From a virus, in the IMG/VR virus record IMGVR_UViG_3300042892_005063, positions 1 to 64,000 of that record: a stretch of DNA of 64,000 bases. One strand, written 5' to 3'. A model generated the notes under the pieces. The model was given only the letters and a program-made list of their open reading frames with translations, was not told the DNA's origin and ran no database searches. The translations under genes were made by a program, and so were the position numbers. This document shows positions 54,962-64,000 of this stretch, in pieces (within the stretch, counting starts at the first letter, position 1; every line of letters begins with the position of its first letter).

Positions 54962-55369
54962 ATGGACATCACCCTAGCCCGCAAGCTGATCGCCAAGGGC
55001 GCCATCCGCCAGAAGACCGAGATCGACGCCAAGTTCCGGGGCGTCGGCATCGACGGCAAGCGTTCTGCCCTCACACAGGGGACCTTCTTCATCAAGGGCG
55101 CCCGCATGACCGTGGACAACCTCATCTTCGAGGCCGTAAACACCCAGGATGGCGACACCATCCGCATCGACGTCAACGACATCTACAAGGTCGATGGCAT
55201 GGAGCCATCCCGTTTCGCCCAGATCAATGGTCTGGACGGCGACGGGGAGCCGGTGAAGCCGGGCAAGCGTCGTGGGCGGCGGACCAACGCAGAGAAGGCC
55301 GCCATGGCGGCTGCCGCCGAAGGCCTGTCAGACGATGATGACGATGATGATTTCGAGGATGACGCATGA
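54962..55369 (+). CDS. Hypothetical protein with acidic tail
   Basis: 135 aa. Compact N-terminus, then a basic stretch (KPGKRRGRRTNAEKAAM), then an Asp run (DDDDDDDFEDDA). Tails of this type occur in nucleic-acid-interacting proteins. ATGA to the next gene. Confidence 0.65.
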   Translation: MDITLARKLIAKGAIRQKTEIDAKFRGVGIDGKRSALTQGTFFIKGARMTVDNLIFEAVNTQDGDTIRIDVNDIYKVDGMEPSRFAQINGLDGDGEPVKPGKRRGRRTNAEKAAMAAAAEGLSDDDDDDDFEDDA

Positions 55370-55572
55370 CCGATCTCAAAGAACTCCTTCAAGCCAGAGA
55401 CGAAGCCTTGAAGGCCCGCGAGGAAGGACGCGTCCTCGTGTTCCCCAAAGGCGTCTCGCTCGACGAAGCCAAGCACATCCACGCGAAGTTCCTCGAAGCC
55501 GGTGGAGGCAATATCCAGTTTCCCGATGATGAGGAGATTCGAGACTGGCTCCTGTTCGGAGATCAGGTCTGA
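55366..55572 (+). CDS. Small hypothetical protein, 68 aa
   Basis: MTDLKELLQARDEALKAREE..., helical. Last codons overlap the CTG start of the next gene. Confidence 0.65.
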   Translation: MTDLKELLQARDEALKAREEGRVLVFPKGVSLDEAKHIHAKFLEAGGGNIQFPDDEEIRDWLLFGDQV

Positions 55573-55838
55573 AAGTTCTGAATAAAAAGAAGGTCGGGGT
55601 TCCTCCGGGCGCGGTCTACATCGGCCGGGGCTCACCGTGGGGGAACCCCTTCGTCATGGGGCGGGATGGTGACCGAGACGCGGTCATTCGGAAGTTTGAG
55701 ACCTACGCGCGTGACCGCCTATCCCGTGAGCCCGATTGGTTCTCCGCCCTACGGGGGCATGATCTCGTATGTTTCTGCGCGCCCCTGGCCTGCCACGGCC
55801 ATGTGATCGCGATTCTGATTGAGGAAGAAGGCGCATGA
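55569..55838 (+). CDS. DUF4326-type protein with CTG start
   Basis: 89 aa. GAVYIGRGSPWGNPFVMG followed by CFCAPLACHGHVIA matches DUF4326, known as a small protein with conserved Trp-Gly-Asn and Cys/His pairs. No ATG, GTG or TTG lies in frame upstream of the conserved region; CTG at 55569 overlaps the previous TGA (CTGA), copying the ATGA junctions seen elsewhere. Confidence 0.75.
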   Translation: MKVLNKKKVGVPPGAVYIGRGSPWGNPFVMGRDGDRDAVIRKFETYARDRLSREPDWFSALRGHDLVCFCAPLACHGHVIAILIEEEGA

Positions 55839-56140
55839 ACAATTACGTTCAGGTGTGGGACGACGCTGATCATGTTTTCAAGATCGCCGAACTCGTGTCC
55901 GCTGGCTGGCATCTCATCTACGCCGAAATACCCTACGGGCGAATGGAAACCGCGAAGACATGGTGTTCGGCAGCGGGCGAGGACGTTCTGCTGATCGGAG
56001 AGTTTGTCGAAGACAACGGCGAGGAAGACGAAGAAGAGGAAGATGAGGTCTACGAGATAGACCCCAACACCAGGGTCCGACACATTCTGCTGATCAAAGA
56101 CAAACTGCGCGCCGCGCAGTTCTGCCTAGAGTTCCTCTAG
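55835..56140 (+). CDS. Acidic hypothetical protein, 101 aa
   Basis: MNNYVQVWDDADHVFKIAEL..., with a Glu/Asp run (EEDEEEEDEVYE). ATGA junction with the DUF4326 gene. Function unknown. Confidence 0.65.
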   Translation: MNNYVQVWDDADHVFKIAELVSAGWHLIYAEIPYGRMETAKTWCSAAGEDVLLIGEFVEDNGEEDEEEEDEVYEIDPNTRVRHILLIKDKLRAAQFCLEFL

Positions 56141-56646
56141 GAAAAAATGCGGGACATGTTGGCCGGGAACAGAGACAACTCTTCGGGCGTGACGTCGATC
56201 ACGGCGACGTCCTGCGCATCCTCGATATCGCGGATGGCCCGCTTGAGGCCGATGTAGCCGCTGTCGTCCTCGGACAGCTTGTCCATCAGAGCCGCGACCG
56301 CGTTCTGGCATGCGTCCATCACGCCGCCGTCGTCGGCGGACTTGCACGCCTGCGGGGCGAACGGGTCATTCTCTTCATCCTCATCGTGGAGGAAACGCTT
56401 GATGGCGTCCTGTGGAATCTCCACACCCATCCGCCACAGCGATTCGGTCTCGCGCTGATCATCCTGGAGGTTGACCATCCCGGTCAGCCGTTGGGACACG
56501 AGCGCGGCGAACATCCTGGTGGACATCGGGATACCCATGACGCACGCGAGCATGATGGTCTCGCTACCGTCCGAGTAGGCACGAAAGCGCGCATCCTCGG
56601 CGAGGTAGGAGGTCAGAAGCTCGTTGTTGATCGTCTTAATAAGCAT
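56137..56646 (-). CDS. Hypothetical protein, 169 aa
   Basis: Begins MLIKTINNELLTSYLAEDAR. Helical; C-terminus ELSLFPANMSRIFS. Overlaps the NTase-like gene by 11 nt. Confidence 0.65.
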   Translation of the reverse strand: MLIKTINNELLTSYLAEDARFRAYSDGSETIMLACVMGIPMSTRMFAALVSQRLTGMVNLQDDQRETESLWRMGVEIPQDAIKRFLHDEDEENDPFAPQACKSADDGGVMDACQNAVAALMDKLSEDDSGYIGLKRAIRDIEDAQDVAVIDVTPEELSLFPANMSRIFS

Positions 56647-57232
56647 CCTGGTCCAGTTCGATCATGAAGTTCGCTCCCACGTGTTTCTCCTGCAATCCGT
56701 CCACGATCTTGCCCAACGTTCCAGCCTCGGGAGTGAACCCGCTGCGGCAGTATTTGGCCAGCCGGAACATAGATTTCCGAGCGGGCCCGAGCAGTCGAAG
56801 AACCTTACGCTCGCAGTCCAACCATGCTTCGTCTCTTCCCAGAACGGATACACCATCTGTGGCAAACCGGCAAACACTAAAATCGAAGTCGTCGAAGAGT
56901 TCATTCAGGCTTTCGAAGTAATTGCTCGTGATTAGCTGAATGCGGACGCCCCTGACCTTGAACTGATGGAAAGCCTTTGTGATCACCTCGTCATACAGGG
57001 TGTGATAGGCGTCGGTGAACCATTTCATGGTTGCCTTGTATTGGTCCTCGTTGGCGAAGAAGATGTCGATGTCCGAGTTGCCTCGTTCGAGATGTTGGGA
57101 AATCTTCATCGCGGCACCACCCGCGACCCACGGCCCCTTCTCGTAGTCGATGAAGTCCATTTCACTAATAACGCTGGTGAATATTCCAGTCATCGTAATC
57201 GGCTTGGTGGTGCATCCCTGAAGGGTGTTCAC
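56636..57232 (-). CDS. Nucleotidyltransferase-fold protein
   Basis: 198 aa (GTG 57232; MTGIFTS at 57196 also possible). VAGGAAMKISQHLERGNSDIDIFF carries the polymerase-beta-like GG...DxD signature. It could transfer nucleotides to RNA or protein. No CCA-adding C-terminal head domain is seen. Confidence 0.65.
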   Translation of the reverse strand: MNTLQGCTTKPITMTGIFTSVISEMDFIDYEKGPWVAGGAAMKISQHLERGNSDIDIFFANEDQYKATMKWFTDAYHTLYDEVITKAFHQFKVRGVRIQLITSNYFESLNELFDDFDFSVCRFATDGVSVLGRDEAWLDCERKVLRLLGPARKSMFRLAKYCRSGFTPEAGTLGKIVDGLQEKHVGANFMIELDQDAY

Positions 57233-57262
57233 AAAAAATCTCTGAGAAAAATCTACTGCGCA

Positions 57263-57268
57263 TAAATA
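57263..57268 (+). promoter_or_regulatory. Late TAAATA promoter box for fibre genes
   Basis: CATAAATATCGGG at 57261-57273, 27 nt before ATG 57296. Confidence 0.55.
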
Positions 57269-57295
57269 TCGGGTCTTCTACATTGGTGTCAAAAT

Positions 57296-58642
57296 ATGTC
57301 TCTGCCGAACATCACGCTTCTATCGTCAACCCAAGGTGAAGTTAGCGTCACCGGTTCCGCCAAGCGTGCTAGCGGGTCGTCCCGCTCTGTCGGCAGCCTC
57401 TATACTGTCGTCATCACATCTCTGAACCTTCAGGGTCGCGTCTACATTGAGGGAACTCTCGCGGCTTCGCCGACCGAGTACGACTGGTTCGCTATCCCGA
57501 TGCCGGACTCGGACACCCCCTACATTGAGTTCCCCGAAATCCTCGGCGGCAACACCAGCGGCGCCCAAAACGTCGGCTTCAATTTCAAGGGCAATCTGGT
57601 CTGGGTTCGCGCTCGTCTCGACCGAGAGCACATGGACCTGGACGGCCTCTCCGAGCAGGCCCTGGCAGCCTACGGGTACATCGACCAGATCGTCATGAAC
57701 ACCGGTTCGTGGGTATCCGAAGACGGTCTTCCCGCATCCATCGTGGATGGCGGCGTCGGCGTCACCTCGGTGCGAGGCAACAACCTCGGCACGGGTGAGC
57801 GCATCTATACGAGTTCGGTCGGTCAGGCCAACGTACTCCTCAACTTCAAGACCCTGGTCGCTGGCAGCAACGTCAGCATCACGTCGAACGCGAATTCGAT
57901 CACGATCAACTCCACCACCGATGGCTCTGGTGGTGGCGGAGATTCGGGACCAGTCTCGTTCCTGGACCTCACCGAGGCCCCGAGTGCGTTTGCGAATGGT
58001 ATTGTGGCCGGTCGCAACGGCGATCTTGAGTTTCTGTCCGCTCCCACCGCAGCGAACCAGTCATTGCGCTGGAACGGCTCCGCCTATTACTGGGCCAACC
58101 CGGACGCCCAGTCCCCGACTAACCTCATCATCAAGGACGACGGCACCGTGGTGACCAACACGGGGGGCGAGATCAACTTCGGCTCGGGTCTGGCCGTCCA
58201 GAACGTCGGCGGCGTCCCGCTCGTCACGGTGCCGGTGGGCTCGGCGGCTACCGCCGACCGCGAATACGTCATGCTCCAGTACACTGCTGGTAGCTCGGGC
58301 AACCTCAACTCGGTCGATGCCATCATCTCGCAGACGAGCGGCGTGACCGTCACGATCATCGACCCGGTCAACTGCGTAGTCGAGTTCACTTTTGCAAACC
58401 GCCAGTTCCCACCGTCATCCATCGCGCTTATGGGTCAGGCCCAGCAGACCAACGATTTCATTTTCTCGAACGTCAACCCCAGCATCGGCACCCGCAAAAT
58501 TCGCGGTGGCGGTTCAGCGGCTTCGCCGACCCTGCTTGGTTCTTTCGCAGGCCCGATCACCCTCCAGATTCGTATGTCAGACGTCTCGGCCAGCGCAGCG
58601 GTTGGTCAGCGGGCCAAGGCCGTCGTGATGTTCAGGTTCTAA
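57296..58642 (+). CDS. Virion structural/fibre-type protein, 448 aa
   Basis: MSLPNITLLSSTQGEVSVTG... Beta-rich, Gly/Ser-rich joint (SSTTDGSGGGGDSGPVSF), C-terminus of fibre type. First of four structural genes on one strand. The exact place in the virion is not known. Confidence 0.65.
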   Translation: MSLPNITLLSSTQGEVSVTGSAKRASGSSRSVGSLYTVVITSLNLQGRVYIEGTLAASPTEYDWFAIPMPDSDTPYIEFPEILGGNTSGAQNVGFNFKGNLVWVRARLDREHMDLDGLSEQALAAYGYIDQIVMNTGSWVSEDGLPASIVDGGVGVTSVRGNNLGTGERIYTSSVGQANVLLNFKTLVAGSNVSITSNANSITINSTTDGSGGGGDSGPVSFLDLTEAPSAFANGIVAGRNGDLEFLSAPTAANQSLRWNGSAYYWANPDAQSPTNLIIKDDGTVVTNTGGEINFGSGLAVQNVGGVPLVTVPVGSAATADREYVMLQYTAGSSGNLNSVDAIISQTSGVTVTIIDPVNCVVEFTFANRQFPPSSIALMGQAQQTNDFIFSNVNPSIGTRKIRGGGSAASPTLLGSFAGPITLQIRMSDVSASAAVGQRAKAVVMFRF

Positions 58643-58651
58643 GGAACACCT

Positions 58652-60622
58652 ATGAGTTATTTTGACGTCCCGGCCAAAGTTCTTGAATGCTTCGTTGAAA
58701 CCCAGACGGGTGAAGAGTTCTGGCCGTTCGATGATGGCACCAACGACCCGTTCTGGCGATTTGGTCGCTCACCGAGAGACTTCCGGTGGAAGCTCACCAT
58801 GCGAGTCACCGAACAGCGTCATAGCAGCCACAAAACCCGCGACCCCTATGTCTACAACGGCATGGATATCAAGGTCGGCGACTACGTCGCGAGTGCAACA
58901 GACGGCGTGGCCGTTCGAGTTGTCCGCATCGACCGCAAGACCGAAGACAGCGTAGTGTGCGTCGTAGAAGACGTTTTCCGCTACAACACCTTTCGGGACA
59001 CCGCAGGGCTGGGTAACGGTATCTTCTCGTCCCCGACATCGGCCGTTGTATTCGAGGCCAACGATGCGGGCGTGCCCGTTGTTGACCCTCTCCCGGCATC
59101 CGGCGTCGGGCCCACGTTCTATGCCAACCTGATGTCGCGTTTCCAGAACCTGGAGAAAAACTCACACTTCCTGCTCTGGAAACCAAACCACGGCTTCGAG
59201 GTCGGCCAACTTGTGTCGGCGGACGCGGACAACAACTCCTTCGCCTTGACCGACGACGGCAACCCGTTCCTGGTCGGTCGAGTGTCGTTCGTCTATGGCG
59301 ACAACCACTTCACCATCAACCCCATCCAGAAAATCATCGATAATCTCGACAGCCTCGTCGGCGCGGTCGGCGATGTCCTCTACGCGGACCCCACAGTTCC
59401 GGGCGGCGTGACCATCAACGAGGGCACGAACGCGGTCATGATCAAGCTCAGGGAACTCTCTGAGACTGAAATTATAGGAACGGTCATCGACGCCAGTACC
59501 GATGACGGCAACGCCATGCTGGTCAACGGCGTTGAGGTCCATATACCAGATGGCTCCATGGAGGCATTCTGTGAAGCTATCAACGATTCGACTGATGATC
59601 ACGGCGTGACTGCTCGCGTGGCGCCGATCTCGACAGTCTCCAAGACGGTCATTGATCTCATCAATACCTTTTACGACGAACCCCTGCTGGCCATCGACCG
59701 TTCTGGGCCCGGTCGCCCTTCGGCCACCATCAACGGCGTCGTGGTCGAGTTCGACACAACCCGTATCGGGGAACTCAAGTATGATGAAACGCTCGCCACC
59801 GCCGAGGACATGGCAGAAGACATCAATGCAGCCAACATCCCAAACCTGAAGGCTTCGTTTGTCGGCGTCTCTCTGGTTCTCACCCATGAACTCGGTTCGC
59901 CGATCAACATCACGAACGTTTCGCCGGATGCTCGCTCGCACAATTTCGCGGGCTCGAACTCTGGCTCCGGCCTTCGCATGGCGGAGTTCCCCGTTGAGGG
60001 AGAATACGTCCGTCTTGCCGCCATAGACGCTCGGGCAATCAACCTCGCAAACCTGATCGGAGACCCGGTCGATGATTTCGGTCTCTACAGTGTCGAGAAC
60101 GGCGTCAAGGCCGCCGCCCTTTACGTCGAGCAAGGCATTCGTCAGGCCAGCAACCTCATGGTCCCCGACATCGCGTCCAGGAATGCCCTCGTGGCCATCC
60201 CTGGCGATCAGTCTTACGTGATCAACAAAGGCGATGGTGAGTGGGGCCAGTATATCTACGATGGTTCCCAGTGGCGCATGACGACCTCACAGGAAACCTC
60301 CAAGGTTGATTCGGACACCTACTCGGCCGAGGTCATGAACTCCACGGCCACGGTCGCTCTGGGTGAAGTCGGTGCCGGTTGCAAAGTCACCACGGTGATG
60401 ATCGAGGTCACCCACGCATTCGCGTCTTCGGCCACGATCTCGGTTGGAGACGCGGCCAATAACAGCCGACTAGCCGCCAATGATCACATCGACCTCTCCA
60501 CGGTCGGGACCTATGCGGTTACGCCTAGCTACATCTACTCTGTTGACACCACGATCAACGTTTACATCACCGCCGCACTGTCCAACACTGGCCGCGCCAT
60601 CGTGAGTATTACCTATCAATAA
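58652..60622 (+). CDS. Tail fibre/structural protein, 656 aa
   Basis: The N-terminal 300 residues are beta/turn rich and the middle has a duplicated module (VNGVEVHIPDGSMEAFCEAI and INGVVVEFDTTRIGELKY). The last 100 residues (VTTVMIEVTHAFASSATISV...) pair with the C-terminus of the next protein. Probably a fibre or fibre base. Confidence 0.7.
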   Translation: MSYFDVPAKVLECFVETQTGEEFWPFDDGTNDPFWRFGRSPRDFRWKLTMRVTEQRHSSHKTRDPYVYNGMDIKVGDYVASATDGVAVRVVRIDRKTEDSVVCVVEDVFRYNTFRDTAGLGNGIFSSPTSAVVFEANDAGVPVVDPLPASGVGPTFYANLMSRFQNLEKNSHFLLWKPNHGFEVGQLVSADADNNSFALTDDGNPFLVGRVSFVYGDNHFTINPIQKIIDNLDSLVGAVGDVLYADPTVPGGVTINEGTNAVMIKLRELSETEIIGTVIDASTDDGNAMLVNGVEVHIPDGSMEAFCEAINDSTDDHGVTARVAPISTVSKTVIDLINTFYDEPLLAIDRSGPGRPSATINGVVVEFDTTRIGELKYDETLATAEDMAEDINAANIPNLKASFVGVSLVLTHELGSPINITNVSPDARSHNFAGSNSGSGLRMAEFPVEGEYVRLAAIDARAINLANLIGDPVDDFGLYSVENGVKAAALYVEQGIRQASNLMVPDIASRNALVAIPGDQSYVINKGDGEWGQYIYDGSQWRMTTSQETSKVDSDTYSAEVMNSTATVALGEVGAGCKVTTVMIEVTHAFASSATISVGDAANNSRLAANDHIDLSTVGTYAVTPSYIYSVDTTINVYITAALSNTGRAIVSITYQ

Positions 60623-60651
60623 AACAGCGTCTAACATTCCTCTCATTTGCG

Positions 60652-60657
60652 TAAATA
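60652..60657 (+). promoter_or_regulatory. Late TAAATA promoter box
   Basis: GTAAATAGAG followed by GAGGGAGCGGC before ATG 60685. Confidence 0.55.
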
Positions 60658-60684
60658 GAGAGATACTATTACTGAGGGAGCGGC

Positions 60685-62856
60685 ATGTCTTCTACTAAGA
60701 ATTTCGGTGTGGATGGCATTGGTTCGAATGTCCAGTTCGGCAAGGGCGGCTCTCGAATCGCCAATGACAGCGGAAGCCTGAAAGTCCTGAACCCATCCGG
60801 CGCCGCATTGGCGACACTCCGAGTCGCGTCTCCGGTTGCCGATGAAGACGCGATCACGTTTCTGCTCCACAAAAACGATCTCGGGACGATCAAGACCAAC
60901 GTTGGCCTCGACGGCAACGGGCATTATGTCGCGAACACGTTCTCATCCTATATTGCGTCCGCCACTTCGTTCAAGACCGCAGATGACGCTCTGGACGGCG
61001 CGCTTGCCGCGCTTCAGATCGAAGTCAACTCTATAGAGACCGGGACGGGCCTCAACGCGAACGGGACCCTGACCGTTCCTGGCTCCACCTATCTCGCCAA
61101 CTCGACATCACTCCTTAACGCGATCACTAAACTGGACACCGCTCTGAACACCGTTCAGGGCGAGTTGAACGTCACCCAAACCGGCGTCGGACTATCTACG
61201 AGCGGCACCTACGTGGTGCCGACTGGAACCAACTATCTTTCGGGCTCGACCACCCTGGCCTCGGCGACCATTCTTCTGGATACGGCCATCTTCGCCGTTC
61301 AGGGCGAACTCAACGTAGTCGAAACTGCGGTTGGTCTCGGCGGCGATGGCACCCTTCCTGCCTGGACGACCCCGAACTACATCAGCGGTTCGACCTCTCT
61401 CATCCAGGCCATTTCGTCACTCGACGATCAACTCAAGTCCACCAACGACACCCTGACCTCAATGGGTTCCGCGCTCTCGTATCGCGGAACCGTGGCGGGC
61501 GGCGCCGCAGAAATTTCCGCGTTCGATCTCGATACCCTGTCCGAGACTACCGGCTCGTATTACAAGGTCTCGCAATCTGGTCATTTCTCTTATGACGGAG
61601 GAGACACGTTCTTCGCCAACGTCAATGACGGTATCGTCAAGAACATGGACGGTGGTTGGGATATCATCGACAACACCAACGCGGCTGTCTTTGGTTCGTC
61701 AAACCGCATCGCCGTCACGGGCTCGCTAGATGATGGCTTCACGGTCGATATATCGTCCTCCTACGTGGGCCAGTCATCAATCACCACGCTGGGCACCATC
61801 ACGAACGGCGTCTGGAACGGAACCGCTATCTCGGCCGTGCGCGGCGGCACCGGCCAGACCGTCTACGCGGTTGGCGATATTCTGGTTGCGACGTCCACGA
61901 CTGCTCTGGAGAAACTCCCCCGTGGTTCTGCCAAGCAACAGCTTCGCATCAATAGCGCAGGTGAAACTCTCGAATACGCCGATCTCATTGCTGCGGACGT
62001 TGCGTTCTCGGATGGCTCGTACACAGCCACGAACGCATCGACGGCCCTGATTGAAGTCCGCACCAAGGTCAACGCGGTACAGACCGGCGCCGGTCTGACC
62101 AGCGCGGGAGACTTCGTAGCGAACACGTCCACTACCTACATTGCTGCCGCGACCTCGCTCAAACAGTCCGACAATCTTCTCGATGTAGCCATTTCCACTC
62201 TTGCGACCACGGTTGGGAACATGACGGAGGCGGAAATCTTTTCTCCGAACACGTTCTACTCTGTCAAAACGACCAACACCCAGACGGAGTTCTACGGCAA
62301 TGTCAACGCGGCCAAGGTTCTGGTCGGCAAGGTGGTCTCGGGGAACAACACCAACACGCGTTTCTCCATCGACATGGCGACCGCTGGCCGCGCCAAGCTG
62401 GCTGTCGAGAGCGGCACCCTCTCCAACGCAGACCTCGCCCTGGTCCCGCTCGGAACCGGTTCCATTGATGCCAGCGGCGCCCGGATGACCAATCTCGCCA
62501 ACGCGACCCAGAACGCGGACGCCGTGAGCTTCGGTTTCGCAAAATCGACCATGACCTCATATAAGACCGTGGCTTTCACGGAAGCCAACGCACCCGTCTC
62601 GCTCGGGACCCTGAACGGCCTCGTCAAGCGCGTCATCGTGCAGATCAACGATGCGTTCGCCGCCCCCTCCGGGGTGACGGTGGGAACGTCCGGGAACACC
62701 TCCCTTCTTGTCACTGGCGCCGACATCGACCACTCCGAAGAAGGTATCTACATCGTAGACGTCATCGCCTCGGTGAACGCAGTGGTCTCCGTTTACATCT
62801 CCGGGTCCGGTGCGGGCACCGGCACGGTGATCGTCGAATATCTCGCGAGTCAATAA
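60685..62856 (+). CDS. Tail fibre protein with tandem repeats, 723 aa
   Basis: Four tandem ~47-aa repeats (about residues 70-260): 'GLxxxGtyxxxxxxxYlxxsTSlxxAxxxLDxAl'. A fifth copy lies near 460-510. GGTGQTVYAVGDILVATST is the usual phage fibre 'GGTG' element. C-terminal 100 residues match those of the previous protein. Trimeric receptor-binding fibre by analogy. Confidence 0.8.
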   Translation: MSSTKNFGVDGIGSNVQFGKGGSRIANDSGSLKVLNPSGAALATLRVASPVADEDAITFLLHKNDLGTIKTNVGLDGNGHYVANTFSSYIASATSFKTADDALDGALAALQIEVNSIETGTGLNANGTLTVPGSTYLANSTSLLNAITKLDTALNTVQGELNVTQTGVGLSTSGTYVVPTGTNYLSGSTTLASATILLDTAIFAVQGELNVVETAVGLGGDGTLPAWTTPNYISGSTSLIQAISSLDDQLKSTNDTLTSMGSALSYRGTVAGGAAEISAFDLDTLSETTGSYYKVSQSGHFSYDGGDTFFANVNDGIVKNMDGGWDIIDNTNAAVFGSSNRIAVTGSLDDGFTVDISSSYVGQSSITTLGTITNGVWNGTAISAVRGGTGQTVYAVGDILVATSTTALEKLPRGSAKQQLRINSAGETLEYADLIAADVAFSDGSYTATNASTALIEVRTKVNAVQTGAGLTSAGDFVANTSTTYIAAATSLKQSDNLLDVAISTLATTVGNMTEAEIFSPNTFYSVKTTNTQTEFYGNVNAAKVLVGKVVSGNNTNTRFSIDMATAGRAKLAVESGTLSNADLALVPLGTGSIDASGARMTNLANATQNADAVSFGFAKSTMTSYKTVAFTEANAPVSLGTLNGLVKRVIVQINDAFAAPSGVTVGTSGNTSLLVTGADIDHSEEGIYIVDVIASVNAVVSVYISGSGAGTGTVIVEYLASQ

Positions 62857-62871
62857 CGGGGCTCCCTGACA

Positions 62872-62877
62872 TAAATA
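62872..62877 (+). promoter_or_regulatory. Late TAAATA promoter box
   Basis: ATAAATACGT at 62871-62880, then CAGGGAGAACC before ATG 62902. Confidence 0.55.
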
Positions 62878-62901
62878 CGTCTGACGTATTCAGGGAGAAC
62901 C

Positions 62902-63450
62902 ATGAAAGTATTTGATACTCGAAACTCGGGCGGGTCTTTGGTCGTTCTTGGCCAGTCGCTCGTGCTCCCGAAGGAAACCCTTGACGGGACCGCGACTATT
63001 CACGGTGCCCTGCGCTATAATTCATCTCTTAACCGGGTCGAGTTCCGATCATCCGGCAACGCGTGGAACCCTCTCGCCAGCGATGCTTCCACCTGGGAAA
63101 ACTGGACACCGACGATCACCACGACTGTCGCTGCTGGCTCGGGTTTCGCCTACACGGTCGTGTCGGCCCGCTACACCGTCCTGAACAAGCTCGTTGTCGC
63201 CACGTTCACGGCCACCATCACCAACCTGGGCACGGGACCATCTGCTTCTGGGTTGGTGAATGCGACGATGCCCTTCGTGGCAGCGTACCCCGCATGCGGG
63301 CAAGGCTCCGAACCCGGCATCACCGGCCACTTCCTTCAGGCCAACATGTCGTCTGCATCTAACCTCTTGACGATCAAGAAATACGACGGCTCGTCGCCAG
63401 TCGTCCTCAACGCCCAGATTCGGGCCACCATTACCTACGAGGCCCAGTAA
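62902..63450 (+). CDS. Fibre-associated structural protein, 182 aa
   Basis: MKVFDTRNSGGSLVVLGQSL..., beta-rich, Thr/Ser-rich. N-terminal form (HGALRYNSSLNRVEFRSSGN) is common in fibre tips and decorations of myoviruses. Function inferred from position. Confidence 0.6.
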   Translation: MKVFDTRNSGGSLVVLGQSLVLPKETLDGTATIHGALRYNSSLNRVEFRSSGNAWNPLASDASTWENWTPTITTTVAAGSGFAYTVVSARYTVLNKLVVATFTATITNLGTGPSASGLVNATMPFVAAYPACGQGSEPGITGHFLQANMSSASNLLTIKKYDGSSPVVLNAQIRATITYEAQ

Positions 63451-63452
63451 GC

Positions 63453-63995
63453 ATGTCCAGAGCAGCCCCAGCCCGAAAGCCCGCGACCCGCAAGGCGCCG
63501 CCGAAGGTTGTTCCGGCTCTTCCCAAGACCCCTTTCTGGTATTCCTGGCGCCACCTTGCCGCCTACATCTACCTCTTCATCTGCTTCTTCGATTTTGTCG
63601 CCATGCCGGTCTATTACGAGTTCGCCCACAAGCCTCTCTCGAAGACCGAACTCGTGCGACTGGTCACCGGTCTCGACCCCACCAATCAGGTTCAGGCCAT
63701 GCAGATTATCTCGACCGAGCAGCGTTGGGAGCCCCTGACCCTCGGCGAGAGCGGCCTATTCCACCTCGCCTTCGGCGCCATCCTGGGTGTCGCCGCGTGG
63801 ACCCGTGGTAGCCAGCGTGGCTCCAGCAGCCGCCCCGGCTATTTCGACAGCTACGCTGGCGGCGAGCGGGGCGATGACGATTTCGAGTTCGAAGAAGAAG
63901 AAGAACCCGCCCCGACCCGCAGTCGCGTAGATCGTTCCGCCGAAACAGCCGATGGTCTCGACCCGTTTGCTGACAATAGCGGAGGAAACACATGA
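63453..63995 (+). CDS. Holin of the GTA/3TM type
   Basis: 180 aa. Basic N-terminus, TM (LAAYIYLFICFFDFVAMPVY), then LTLGESGLFHLAFGAILGVAAWTRG, the signature of the 3-TM holin family; acidic/polar C-terminus. It would open the inner membrane at lysis. The stop overlaps the next gene. Confidence 0.75.
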   Translation: MSRAAPARKPATRKAPPKVVPALPKTPFWYSWRHLAAYIYLFICFFDFVAMPVYYEFAHKPLSKTELVRLVTGLDPTNQVQAMQIISTEQRWEPLTLGESGLFHLAFGAILGVAAWTRGSQRGSSSRPGYFDSYAGGERGDDDFEFEEEEEPAPTRSRVDRSAETADGLDPFADNSGGNT

Positions 63996-64000
63996 CCCAA
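63992..64000 (+). CDS. Start of next gene, cut by the window edge
   Basis: ATG at 63992 overlaps the holin stop (ATGA) and reads MTQ. After a holin an endolysin is expected, but only three codons are visible. Confidence 0.4.

Noticed and set aside
1-64000. CRISPR arrays, insertion sequences, attachment sites
   Set aside because: No regularly spaced direct repeats, transposase genes or integrase genes were seen.

Overview
This window is part of a large tailed-phage genome of the T4 superfamily (contractile-tailed myovirus). It encodes T4-type terminase subunits, a gp4-like head completion protein, tail sheath, tail tube, neck-type proteins, a gp1-like dNMP kinase, fibres, a holin and probable spanins, and many virion genes have a T4-like late promoter box (TAAATA). 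The DNA is GC-rich. Early promoters look like ordinary sigma-70 promoters, and many genes appear to be transcribed without a leader. A GC-rich proteobacterial host, perhaps an alphaproteobacterium, is my inference and is not proven by the sequence.

Layout. 1-4.4 kb: histidine phosphatase, HNH nuclease, complete tyrosyl-tRNA synthetase, kinase-fold protein, membrane protein. 4.4-8.5 kb: the terminase large subunit, broken by two inteins; one is a class-3-like LAGLIDADG intein in the Walker A motif, the other is an atypically split intein that divides the gene in two. 8.5-16.7 kb: small paralogues, a late operon including a Nudix fusion, two exported serine proteases and early small genes. 16.3-19.3 kb: a candidate small RNA, seven tRNAs (four Ser, two His, one Cys) mostly inside extended hairpins, an HNH gene, and a minimal HisRS with an apparent frameshift. 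19.3-28.5 kb: small genes, ADP-ribosyltransferase-like protein, adenine methylase, HNH-RNA ligase fusion, four coupled small genes, K+ channel and truncated GluRS. 28.5-35.7 kb: late operon TerS, gp4, tube-like protein, tube and sheath, with a structured noncoding stretch at 32.5-32.8 kb. 35.8-42.8 kb: SLOG protein, dNMP kinase, HNH, phosphoesterase, neck proteins. 42.8-45 kb: six tandem translationally coupled small genes. 46-48.6 kb: HNH, Pnkp-like protein with a degenerate kinase, then about 0.8 kb of highly structured noncoding DNA. 48.6-57.2 kb: membrane proteins, probable spanins, DnaJ-like, ClpA-like, small genes, nucleotidyltransferase fold. 57.3-64 kb: late fibre genes and holin.

How it fits together. 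The tRNAs, three synthetase-type proteins, RNA ligase, degenerate Pnkp and NTase-fold protein suggest heavy investment in protecting or customising host translation. ClpA plus DnaJ point to control of host proteolysis and folding. The late genes build head, neck, tail and fibres and then lyse the cell.

Best candidates for undescribed biology: the doubly intein-interrupted terminase, the consistent leaderless promoter architecture in both early and late genes, two structured noncoding regions (32.5-32.8 and 47.9-48.6 kb), tRNAs in extended stems beside a minimal HisRS, and the coupled small-gene arrays.
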